Positions 16,768 to 23,779 of a DNA stretch of 36,083 nt are shown here, piece after piece (the first letter of the stretch is position 1; each line of letters begins with the position of its first letter). The position numbers and the translations under genes were made by a program. Under the pieces are notes generated by a model. It made no database searches. It was not told where the DNA came from and was given only the letters and a program-made list of their open reading frames with translations. This DNA comes from Planctomycetota bacterium (lineage in GTDB: Bacteria > Planctomycetota > Phycisphaerae > WQYP01): positions 1 through 36,083 of the forward strand of contig JAJZGH010000012.1 of the NCBI GenBank assembly GCA_021798635.1. Reading direction: 5' to 3'.

Positions 16768-17937
16768 GTGTCAGAAAATGTGGTAGTGGAAAAAGTTGAA
16801 AAGCAAGTGACCGGCATGCTGGAAATCACCGACAAAGGCGTCGGGTTTATCCGCTCGGAACAGCGAAAATTTAAACCCGTGCCTGCGGATCCCACCGTTT
16901 CCGCGGCCCTTATTGAAGAAGCCCACTTGCGCCCGGGCCTGACCATCACGGTTAATACCAAGCCCGCGGCACGCGGCCCGGCCCCCCAGGTAACCGAAAT
17001 TATCAGCGTCATGGATCAACCCATGGAGAAATACTGGGCGTTACCCACTTTCGGGGATATGACGGTCATTGACCCGCGTGAACGCATCCGCCTGGAAACG
17101 CCCGGCGGCCCGGACTCCATGCGCATCATGGACATGCTTACACCCATCGGCCGCGGGCAGCGCGGACTGATTGTCGCTCCGCCCAAAACCGGAAAAACCA
17201 CGCTGCTTAAACAAATCGCCCATGCGGTATTGACCAACCATCCGGATATGAAGGTCTTTATTCTTCTCGTGGATGAACGCCCGGAAGAAGTCACTGACTT
17301 CCGGCGCACACTTAATGCCGAAGTCTGGGCCAGTAACAATGATGAAGACGTGCTTTCCCACGTTCGCACCAGCCGCCTGGTTGTTGAACGCGCCCGGCGC
17401 ATGGTCGAGTTCGGCCATCACGTGATTATCATTCTGGATTCGCTGACGCGACTGGGACGAGCTTTTAACCATTTTGTCGGCAGTTCCGGACGCACCATGT
17501 CCGGCGGCGTGGATTCGGGTGCCTTGCTGGAGCCGCGGTCTATTTTCGGTGCCGCACGGAATATTGAACATGGCGGATCATTAAGCATCATCGCCTCCGC
17601 ATTGATCGAAACCGGCAGCCGAATGGATGATTTAATATTTCAGGAATTCAAGGGCACCGGCAATATGGAACTGGTGCTTTCCCGGCGGCTGGCCGAACGG
17701 CGAATCTGGCCGGCCATTGATCTGCCGGCATCCGGAACCCGCAAAGAAGAACTGCTGCTGGGACCGGAAGCCACGCGCAAGATCGCGATGGTCCGTCGCG
17801 AAATGCTCCAACGTGATCCGGCACAGGGCATGGATCAACTCATCCGCATGATGCGACGCTATAAAACCAATGCCGAATTCCTTGCCGCATTTACCCCCGA
17901 GCGACACGGCGCGCACTCGGGCCGATCCCGCGGGTAA
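16768..17937 (+). CDS. rho: Transcription termination factor Rho
   Basis: This is a hexameric RNA helicase/ATPase that ends transcription. The 389 residues are shorter than E. coli Rho (419) because the N-terminal helical bundle is largely missing. The protein opens almost directly with the cold-shock-like RNA-binding domain (GMLEITDKGVGFIRS). Walker A is PPKTGKTT with Lys143, Walker B is IIILDSLTRLGRAFN, the Q-loop region has SGGVDSGALLEPRSIFG, and the secondary RNA site has EFKGTGNMELVLSR. The frame can start at the TTG at 16759 (overlapping the upstream stop). The GTG at 16768 has GGAG 9 bases upstream, and I prefer it. It is co-transcribed with the glycerophosphodiesterase. No obvious terminator follows. 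Confidence 0.96.
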   Translation: MSENVVVEKVEKQVTGMLEITDKGVGFIRSEQRKFKPVPADPTVSAALIEEAHLRPGLTITVNTKPAARGPAPQVTEIISVMDQPMEKYWALPTFGDMTVIDPRERIRLETPGGPDSMRIMDMLTPIGRGQRGLIVAPPKTGKTTLLKQIAHAVLTNHPDMKVFILLVDERPEEVTDFRRTLNAEVWASNNDEDVLSHVRTSRLVVERARRMVEFGHHVIIILDSLTRLGRAFNHFVGSSGRTMSGGVDSGALLEPRSIFGAARNIEHGGSLSIIASALIETGSRMDDLIFQEFKGTGNMELVLSRRLAERRIWPAIDLPASGTRKEELLLGPEATRKIAMVRREMLQRDPAQGMDQLIRMMRRYKTNAEFLAAFTPERHGAHSGRSRG

Positions 17938-18064
17938 ATCTCCCCATAACAACCGCCCCACGTGACGCGACGAGCCAGCGGCACGCTTGGGATGCGAAAT
18001 ACGGGGTGGAAACAACTCCCACCGCAATGCCGCAAGCACACGGGTAAATCGATCCTTGCGCTAT

Positions 18065-18092
18065 TTGCAGGAATCGCGGTTTTTCCTATAAT
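18065..18092 (+). promoter_or_regulatory. Promoter of the ferredoxin gene
   Basis: TTGCAG (18065-18070), a 16-base spacer and TATAAT (18087-18092) lie ahead of a leader of about 65 bases that carries GAGGAG in front of the ferredoxin start. Confidence 0.6.
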
Positions 18093-18164
18093 GCTGCATT
18101 CCGATGACGCCGGGCAGATGAGACCGGCGTAGATCAGGATTTTGGATTTGAGGAGTTGGCGGCG

Positions 18165-18425
18165 ATGCCACATATAATTACTGAACCGTGCATTGGCACA
18201 AAAGATTCTTCGTGTGTAGCGGTTTGTCCGGTGGATTGTATCCATCCGCGCAAGGATGAAACGGAATTCGCCCCGGCCACGCAGTTGTACATTGACCCTG
18301 ATACCTGCATTGACTGCGGGTTATGTGTTGATGAATGTCCGGTTAAGGCGATTTTTCCGGAAGATGATGTCCCGGAAGAATGGAAAAAATATATCGCCAT
18401 CAACGCGGAACATTATAAGAAATAA
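18165..18425 (+). CDS. fdxA: 7Fe ([3Fe-4S][4Fe-4S]) ferredoxin, FdxA type
   Basis: This is an 86-aa electron carrier. The cysteines are at 9, 17, 21, 25, 48, 51, 54 and 58. Compared with Azotobacter ferredoxin I, Cys9, Cys17 and Cys58 should bind the 3Fe cluster. Cys21 together with 48, 51 and 54 should bind the 4Fe cluster. The residue that is Cys11 in many relatives is Thr12 here, which fits a 3Fe site. The acidic tail after the second cluster (PEDDVPEEWKKY) is typical. The frame could start at a TTG nine bases earlier. The ATG at 18165 has GAGGAG 9 bases upstream and gives the normal MPHII-like N-terminus. No redox enzyme gene is next to it, so its partner cannot be read from context. Confidence 0.92.
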   Translation: MPHIITEPCIGTKDSSCVAVCPVDCIHPRKDETEFAPATQLYIDPDTCIDCGLCVDECPVKAIFPEDDVPEEWKKYIAINAEHYKK

Positions 18426-18552
18426 ACCAGGTAAGGAGGCCTGAGCCTCGACGGAAATGCAATTTTTCGTTGAAGTCGGGCCGTTGCGCGGGAGCACGTA
18501 GCCGACGGATGTCGGCTTAACCATCGAACGGACACATCGGCAATGGCGGTCA

Positions 18553-18590
18553 TTGCGGGTGTTTATTGAGCCTGTTCGCGTGACCCGCAA
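18553..18590 (+). promoter_or_regulatory. Hairpin just upstream of the rpsR ribosome-binding site
   Basis: An 8-bp perfect inverted repeat (TTGCGGGT at 18553-18560, ACCCGCAA at 18583-18590) encloses 22 bases. It ends 4 bases before the GAGG ribosome site of rpsR. A second 7-bp hairpin with a GGAT loop lies at 18500-18517. Such leader structures could mediate ribosomal-protein autoregulation, but I cannot match them to a known motif. Confidence 0.35.
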
Positions 18591-18605
18591 ATTGAGGATT
18601 TATTC

Positions 18606-18863
18606 ATGGCTACCACCACTCGTAAACCAAGGTTTCAAAGCTTCAGCCGTCCGAAAATCCGGATCGGCAAAGTTGCCAGCACCGGCAAAGTCTATGTGGA
18701 TTACAAAGATACTGAAACGCTCAAGAAAATGCTTACGCTCAACGGCAAAATTCAGCCGCGCACACGCATTGGCGCCGCCGCGTTTGAACAACGCATGATC
18801 ACCGACGCCATCAAGCGGGCACGCTTCATGGCCCTTTTGCCGTACGTCGGCTCGGCTCAGTAA
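18606..18863 (+). CDS. rpsR: 30S ribosomal protein bS18
   Basis: This 85-aa protein of the small ribosomal subunit pairs with bS6 on the platform. Family motifs are VYVDYKDTETLKKML, NGKIQPRTRIGA and the C-terminal AIKRARFMALLPYV. The protein contains no cysteine at all, so it is a zinc-free form. The ATG at 18606 has GAGG 8 bases upstream. In most bacteria rpsR sits between rpsF (or ssb) and rplI. Here it stands alone between a ferredoxin and a PH-like membrane protein, so it may be a relocated gene or a second paralogue. A 180-base leader with two hairpins precedes it. Confidence 0.95.
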   Translation: MATTTRKPRFQSFSRPKIRIGKVASTGKVYVDYKDTETLKKMLTLNGKIQPRTRIGAAAFEQRMITDAIKRARFMALLPYVGSAQ

Positions 18864-18886
18864 TCGCTTTCTTTGAGTGTATGTTT

Positions 18887-18918
18887 TGTATTTCAGTGTT
18901 GGAAAATCCTGAAATACA
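18887..18918. terminator. Hairpin between convergent rpsR and PH-like gene
   Basis: A 10-bp perfect inverted repeat (TGTATTTCAG and CTGAAATACA) with a 12-base loop lies 23 bases past the rpsR stop and ahead of the convergent gene's stop. It lacks a U tract on either strand, so it may act as a 3-prime stabilising or Rho-linked end rather than an intrinsic terminator. Confidence 0.4.
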
Positions 18919-18951
18919 TGGGAGCGTCTGCGCCTTGTTGACGCATGGTTC

Positions 18952-19581
18952 CTACGCGCCCTTCCTTTTGCTGATGGCGGCTTGAATCTGCTGATGTATG
19001 CGTTGCGCGTTGGGAATCCATTCCCACAGGCTCTCGGGATCAATACCCTTGTCAACCGCAAAGCCAATGGTTCCTAATCCGAGGATGTTTTGGGCGGCTG
19101 GCTCAATAAGTCGCGCTTCAGAAATGTGGGCCAGACCAGCTTCAAAAATAGTGGGATGCCGTGCCCCTTTTATGGTAACAATGCGACAGGTCGTCAGCAG
19201 GTATAAATGGCTGGTCCATTCCATTAACGCATAGATGATACGCACCCCCACCAGTGCCGCGGAAATGATAAGCGCCGTTCTGGGCAGGAGCAAATCCCCA
19301 AAAACTCCAGTGCGAATGGTTAAAACGCCCAACAAAATTACAACTCCGCAAAAGCGGAAACTCGTGGCGATAATGTACCATAACGATGGACGAACCATCA
19401 GAATCACCAGTTCATTACCGCGCAGCAGTGATTCCGGGGTGAGTTTGGCCGCCGCCGCCTCGATGCCTGCGGCCTCGCCAACGGCTTGATGGGGTCGATT
19501 GACCGTCAATGGGTTCCAGTGTCCCTGCGGGCGGCAACGGGTCTTCAACACAGGCGGTTCCATGGATTTCTCTGCTATCAT
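18952..19581 (-). CDS. Membrane protein with bacterial PH (DUF304/YdbS-like) domain
   Basis: This 209-aa protein has an N-terminal cytoplasmic stretch of about 50 residues and two hydrophobic helices (SLWYIIATSFRFCGVVILLG and ALIISAALVGVRIIYALM). A soluble PH-like domain follows: YLLTTCRIVTIKGARHPTIFEAGLAHI is the classic DUF304 pattern, in which the lipid-facing strand follows the second helix. The role is unknown in general. Such domains are thought to mediate membrane or protein contacts. The start may be the ATG at 19581, which lies 6 bases after a TAAACT -10-like box (leaderless), or the ATG at 19563. It is divergent from metK, with the two promoters back to back. Confidence 0.8.
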   Translation of the reverse strand: MIAEKSMEPPVLKTRCRPQGHWNPLTVNRPHQAVGEAAGIEAAAAKLTPESLLRGNELVILMVRPSLWYIIATSFRFCGVVILLGVLTIRTGVFGDLLLPRTALIISAALVGVRIIYALMEWTSHLYLLTTCRIVTIKGARHPTIFEAGLAHISEARLIEPAAQNILGLGTIGFAVDKGIDPESLWEWIPNAQRIHQQIQAAISKRKGA

Positions 19582-19617
19582 GACCCTAGTTTACCAGATT
19601 TTTTCCCGGCAGGTAAT

Positions 19618-19646
19618 TTGGCTTGGGTGCCGAATTGGTGTATTCT
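19618..19646 (+). promoter_or_regulatory. Promoter of metK
   Basis: TTGGCT (19618-19623) and TATTCT (19641-19646) are separated by 17 bases, giving a leader of about 52 bases with GAGAGG 9 bases before the ATG. The leader is too short for a SAM-I riboswitch, and I see no conserved SAM-sensing element. Confidence 0.5.
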
Positions 19647-19704
19647 ATAGCGCTTTGCCCGATGCGGACAAAAGTGAGATTGTACCAAAGAGAGGTATCG
19701 TAAG

Positions 19705-20946
19705 ATGACAAAGAAGCACCTATTTACCAGCGAATCCGTCAGCATGGGCCACCCGGACAAGGTGGCGGACCAAGTATCCGATGCGATACTGGATTCATTA
19801 TTGCAAGCCGATCCGTTGGCGCGCGTCGCCTGTGAGACTCTGGTAACTACCGGTCTGGTGGTGTTAGCCGGCGAGGTGACCGTGCATAATCAGGCTGCCA
19901 TCGAAGCCCTCAATCGTGCCGAGGATACGGCCCGTGAAGCGATTCGGGAAATTGGCTACGACGATCCCCGTACCGGATTTGATTACCGCAGCTGCGCTGT
20001 GCTGCGAGCCTTGCATAGCCAATCCGCGGATATTTCCCGCGGTGTCACCGCCTCCGGCAACCACGAGCAGGGGGCGGGCGATCAGGGCATTATGTTTGGC
20101 TTTGCGTGCAATGAAACCAAATCATTGATGCCGCTGCCAATTTATCTCAGCCACCGCCTCGTAGAGCAGCATGCCAAACTGCGGCGCGAAGGCACCATTA
20201 AGTGGCTGCGCCCCGATGCCAAGAGTCAGGTCACCGTAGAATACCACGATAACAAGCCTCATCGCATTCATACCGTGGTACTTTCTACCCAGCACACCGA
20301 AGAAGCGGTCGACGCAAAGACTGACAGCTTTTCCGATGCCGCTCGCCATGAAATTATTGAAAAAGTCATTAAACCCGTCATCATGGCCGAATGCCCGCAA
20401 CTGTGGAACAGCCAGATGATTTTCCACATCAACCCCACCGGTAAATTCCTGATCGGCGGCCCGCATGGTGATTCGGGCCTTACAGGCCGCAAGATTATTG
20501 TTGATACATACGGCGGCCGCGGTTGCCACGGCGGCGGTGCCTTCTCGGGTAAGGACCCCTCAAAGGTCGATCGCTCGGCGAGTTACATGGCCCGGTATAT
20601 TGCTAAAAATGTGGTCGCAGCGGGCCTGGCCACCGCTTGTGAAGTACAACTCGGCTACGCTATCGGCGTCGCTGAACCCGTTAGCGTGCTGGTGGATACC
20701 GAAGGCACTTCGACCATTGATGAACAGATCATCAGTGATATGGTTCGCAAAGTGTTCCCGCTTAAACCGCAAAGTATTATCAAGCATCTGAATTTGCTCC
20801 GGCCCATTTACCGTGAAACCGCCCGTCATGGCCACTTTGGCCGTGAATTGCCGCAATTTACCTGGGAAGCCACGGATAAGGCCGATGAATTGGCCCGTCT
20901 GGCCGGCATCAAGTCCAACCGGTCCGCCGCCGTTGCCATGGTGTGA
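19705..20946 (+). CDS. metK: S-adenosylmethionine synthetase
   Basis: This enzyme makes S-adenosylmethionine from methionine and ATP and is a cytoplasmic homotetramer in known cases. The 413 residues are slightly above the usual 380-400. Signatures are [20 protein letters not shown] at the N-terminus and [17 protein letters not shown] in the first third. The methionine adenosyltransferase loop reads [13 protein letters not shown], then [16 protein letters not shown], and is complete. The ATG at 19705 has GAGAGG 9 bases upstream. The gene stands alone between a divergent membrane-protein gene and a downstream oxidoreductase that has its own promoter. Its stop codon lies inside the loop of a 9-bp hairpin. 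Confidence 0.98.
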   Translation: MTKKHLFTSESVSMGHPDKVADQVSDAILDSLLQADPLARVACETLVTTGLVVLAGEVTVHNQAAIEALNRAEDTAREAIREIGYDDPRTGFDYRSCAVLRALHSQSADISRGVTASGNHEQGAGDQGIMFGFACNETKSLMPLPIYLSHRLVEQHAKLRREGTIKWLRPDAKSQVTVEYHDNKPHRIHTVVLSTQHTEEAVDAKTDSFSDAARHEIIEKVIKPVIMAECPQLWNSQMIFHINPTGKFLIGGPHGDSGLTGRKIIVDTYGGRGCHGGGAFSGKDPSKVDRSASYMARYIAKNVVAAGLATACEVQLGYAIGVAEPVSVLVDTEGTSTIDEQIISDMVRKVFPLKPQSIIKHLNLLRPIYRETARHGHFGRELPQFTWEATDKADELARLAGIKSNRSAAVAMV

Positions 20947-20958
20947 TAGCACCATGGC
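20935..20958 (+). terminator. Hairpin enclosing the metK stop codon
   Basis: A perfect 9-bp inverted repeat (GCCATGGTG with CACCATGGC) has the loop TGATAG, which contains the metK TGA. No real U tract follows (only CGTTTG), so intrinsic termination would be weak. Confidence 0.4.
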
Positions 20959-20961
20959 CGT

Positions 20962-20991
20962 TTGCAACTGCGGGCGGATAAGGTTTATAGT
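20962..20991 (+). promoter_or_regulatory. Promoter of the oxidoreductase fusion gene
   Basis: TTGCAA (20962-20967) and TATAGT (20986-20991) are separated by 18 bases, directly after the metK hairpin. The leader of about 55 bases carries CGGAG ahead of the ATG at 21054. Confidence 0.5.
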
Positions 20992-21053
20992 AATACTGCG
21001 GCTCGATATTCGTGTCGGATTGATCAGCGGCGTAGTACTAAACCGGAGTTGTC

Positions 21054-23069
21054 ATGGCGGACGCGTTGCGATGGGGTATTCTCGGTACCGGGACGATTGC
21101 CGCGAAATTTGCGAAAGAACTTTTGACCTCAAAGACGGGTCGTCTGGTCGCCGTCGGCAGCCGAAGTGCGGAATCAGCCCAGCGCTTCGGCCGGGAATTT
21201 CTGCCGGAAACGCCGTTCAACCGGCACGGCAGCTATGAAGAACTCTTGGCGGATCCAACCGTTGACGTGGTCTACATTTCCACGCCCCATCCATTTCATG
21301 CGCAGTGGAGCATTCGAGCCGCGATGGCAGGCAAGCACATATTGTGCGAAAAGCCACTGGCATTAAATTTTGCCGATGCCATGACCGTGGTGGAGGCGGC
21401 ACGGGCGAATCATGTATTTCTCATGGAAGGCTTCATGTATCGCTGTCATCCGGTCGTGGAGCGACTCATTGCACTCCTGCGCGATGGCGTCATCCATGAT
21501 GTGCGCATGATTCACGCCAATTTTGGCTTTCAATGCGCTGTGAACTATGAACATCGGCTGTTAAACAACGCCCTTGGGGGCGGCGGAATACTCGATGTCG
21601 GATGCTATCCGGTTTCATTGGCGCGCATGATAGCCGGCGTTGCCGCGGGGAAGGAATTTCTGGACCCTGTGCATGTTGCCGCCTCCGGGGTTGTTGGAGA
21701 AAAAAGCCGGGTCGATGAAATGGCCTCTCTGATCCTTACCTTCCCGAATAATATCGTGGCCAGTATCAGCACTGCGTTGCAGTGCACGCTCAACAATGAC
21801 ATTCATATTTATGGCACCGGCGGCAGCATCTACATCCCCTGGCTTTGGATACCGCAGCCCAAAGGCAATAAACTTTTTATTCGGCGCCATGGTAAACCGC
21901 AGGAAGAAATCACCGTGGATGCCCCCGCTGGCGTTTACACGCTGGAAGCGGATGTGGTGGCCGCCGCTATTGACAACCAGCACCTGGAGCCTGCGTGGCC
22001 CGCCATGGGCTGGGCTGATACGCTTGAAAATATGAAAACGCTGGACCGCTGGCGGCGAATTGTGGGCGTAACCTATGAGGATGAAAAGCCTGAAAATCGT
22101 CTTACGCCGCTGCATGGGGGGGCGCTAACGGCTCATGAACCCGCTGCCATGGAATATGGCCGCGTGCCGGGGGTGGAAAAGCCAGTGTCCCGGCTGATTT
22201 TTGGTGTTGATAAAATCAGCATTCATGATTTTCCAATGGCCCAGGCCATGCTGGATGATTACTTTCAGCGCGGCGGCAATACATTTGATTCGGCACATAT
22301 TTACTCCATGGGTGTTTGCGAAAAGGCCTTGGGACGCTGGGTTGCCAATCGCGGCATTCGTGAACAAATCGTCATCATAGGCAAGGGAGCGCACACCCCG
22401 GACTGCAATCCCACCGCCCTGACCCGCCAACTCCTGGAAAGTCTGGATCGCCTGAAAACACATTATGTTGATATTTACATGATGCACCGCGACGACCCCG
22501 CCGTGCCGGTGGAGGAATTCGTGGATGTCCTTAACGAGCATAAACGTGCCGGACGTATCCGCGCCATTGGCGCATCCAACTGGAGCATCCCACGCATTGA
22601 GGCGTTTAATTTCAGCGCCCGAGCGCGCGGCCTGTCGGGCTTTTGCGCCATTAGTAATAATTTCAGTTTAGCGCGCATGGTTCGTCCTCCCTGGCCGGGG
22701 TGTATGTCAAGCTCAGATGTGGAGTGGCGGGACTTCCTGAAGGGCAATGAAATCATTCTTATGCCTTGGAGCAGTCAGGCACGCGGATTTTTTACCGATC
22801 GCGCGGCACCGGAGAAAACCGCGGATGCCGAGCTGGTGCGGTGCTGGTATTCACCGGATAATTTTCGCCGCCAGGAAAAAGCTCGCGAGCTGGCGCGTAA
22901 ACTGGGCGTAACGCCCATCGTCATTGCCCTGGCTTATGTGCTCTGCCAGCCGTTCCCTACTTTTCCGATGATCGGGCCGGCCACAGTTGCCGAAACCCGC
23001 GAAAGCTGCGCCGCATTAAAAGTTAAACTTACCGTTGATCAGCTTCATTGGCTGAATCTGGAAAGATAA
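21054..23069 (+). CDS. Gfo/Idh/MocA dehydrogenase fused to an aldo/keto reductase
   Basis: This is a 671-aa two-enzyme protein. Residues 1 to about 355 form a Gfo/Idh/MocA-type NAD(P)-dependent sugar dehydrogenase: Rossmann loop GILGTGTIAAKF, the EKP motif at Glu99-Lys100-Pro101, and a long beta-sheet domain. After a linker, residues about 370-671 form an aldo/keto reductase barrel with the full tetrad Asp412, Tyr417, Lys444 and His478 (in FDSAHIY, IGKGAH, MMHRDD). Both halves should use nicotinamide cofactor. They could pass a sugar-type substrate or cofactor between sites for a redox-neutral conversion, but the substrate is unknown. There is no signal peptide. The ATG at 21054 has CGGAG 5 bases upstream. 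I see no frameshift or stop at the junction. Confidence 0.93.
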   Translation: MADALRWGILGTGTIAAKFAKELLTSKTGRLVAVGSRSAESAQRFGREFLPETPFNRHGSYEELLADPTVDVVYISTPHPFHAQWSIRAAMAGKHILCEKPLALNFADAMTVVEAARANHVFLMEGFMYRCHPVVERLIALLRDGVIHDVRMIHANFGFQCAVNYEHRLLNNALGGGGILDVGCYPVSLARMIAGVAAGKEFLDPVHVAASGVVGEKSRVDEMASLILTFPNNIVASISTALQCTLNNDIHIYGTGGSIYIPWLWIPQPKGNKLFIRRHGKPQEEITVDAPAGVYTLEADVVAAAIDNQHLEPAWPAMGWADTLENMKTLDRWRRIVGVTYEDEKPENRLTPLHGGALTAHEPAAMEYGRVPGVEKPVSRLIFGVDKISIHDFPMAQAMLDDYFQRGGNTFDSAHIYSMGVCEKALGRWVANRGIREQIVIIGKGAHTPDCNPTALTRQLLESLDRLKTHYVDIYMMHRDDPAVPVEEFVDVLNEHKRAGRIRAIGASNWSIPRIEAFNFSARARGLSGFCAISNNFSLARMVRPPWPGCMSSSDVEWRDFLKGNEIILMPWSSQARGFFTDRAAPEKTADAELVRCWYSPDNFRRQEKARELARKLGVTPIVIALAYVLCQPFPTFPMIGPATVAETRESCAALKVKLTVDQLHWLNLER

Positions 23070-23078
23070 TTGAGCCAT

Positions 23079-23108
23079 TTTCCACTTTGCAATGACCGGC
23101 GATATAAT
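23079..23108 (+). promoter_or_regulatory. Promoter of the PabA/TrpG gene (near-leaderless)
   Basis: TATAAT (23103-23108) ends 7 bases before the ATG at 23116. A weak -35, TTTCCA (23079-23084), is 18 bases upstream. No Shine-Dalgarno sequence fits between. Confidence 0.55.
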
Positions 23109-23115
23109 CCTGAAC

Positions 23116-23721
23116 ATGATTGTACTGATTGATAATTATGACTCGTTCACCTACAACCTCGTCCAGCGGCTGGGAGAAATTGACGCCACGCGCGTCATAG
23201 AAGTGGTGCGCAATGATAAAATTTCCATTGACCAGATCGAAAAGTGGCAGCCGGAAAAAATTATTATCTCTCCCGGCCCATGCACGCCACGTGAAGCCGG
23301 CATCAGCAACGACGTGCTGAAGCACTTTGGCCCGCGGCTGCCTGTTCTAGGTGTTTGTCTGGGGCACCAGTGCATTGGCCATGCATTTGGAGCCATTGTC
23401 GAACGAAACTATCGGCTTATGCACGGCAAGACTTCACCCATCTACCATCATAATCAGGGCCTGTTTGCGGGACTTTCAAATCCCTTTGATGCCGCGCGGT
23501 ATCACAGTCTGGTCATCCGTCCCGGTACGTTACCCGATGACTTTACGGTGACCGCCTGGACGGAGGAAAAAGAGATCATGGGCGTGCAGCACAAACATTG
23601 GCCCCTGTACGGCGTACAGTTCCATCCGGAAAGTTTTCTCACCCCGGAAGGTTATACGCTGCTGGCTAATTTTCTCAAAATCCCGGTGAACAGCGCATCG
23701 AGTCCCGTCAGAGCGGCCTAA
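23116..23721 (+). CDS. pabA: Glutamine amidotransferase, anthranilate/aminodeoxychorismate synthase component II
   Basis: This 201-aa class I glutamine amidotransferase releases ammonia from glutamine for a chorismate-using partner (TrpE or PabB). Motifs are IDNYDSFTYNL at the N-terminus, SPGPCTPREAG for the oxyanion region, nucleophile Cys81 in GVCLGHQCIGHAFG, and the His-Glu pair in GVQFHPES. The frame opens at 23092, but the ATG at 23116 starts the conserved MIVLIDNYDSF and lies directly behind TATAAT. No trpE, pabB or other tryptophan/folate gene is adjacent. The TrpG versus PabA choice is therefore undecided, and one protein may serve both pathways, as in Bacillus. It is convergent with the tolC-like gene. 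Confidence 0.93.
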   Translation: MIVLIDNYDSFTYNLVQRLGEIDATRVIEVVRNDKISIDQIEKWQPEKIIISPGPCTPREAGISNDVLKHFGPRLPVLGVCLGHQCIGHAFGAIVERNYRLMHGKTSPIYHHNQGLFAGLSNPFDAARYHSLVIRPGTLPDDFTVTAWTEEKEIMGVQHKHWPLYGVQFHPESFLTPEGYTLLANFLKIPVNSASSPVRAA

Positions 23722-23779
23722 TCAGCAACGCCGGGATTCGTTGTTGCCAATTCACACTCTTCACGCATGACCAGTACGA

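Noticed and set aside
19647..19704. SAM riboswitch upstream of metK
   Set aside because: The leader is only about 52 bases after the predicted start and shows no SAM-I, SAM-II or other pattern that I can recognise.
23726..23752. Short inverted repeat between the convergent PabA/TrpG and TolC genes
   Set aside because: It has only five to six good pairs and no U tract on either strand, so it is too weak to call a terminator.
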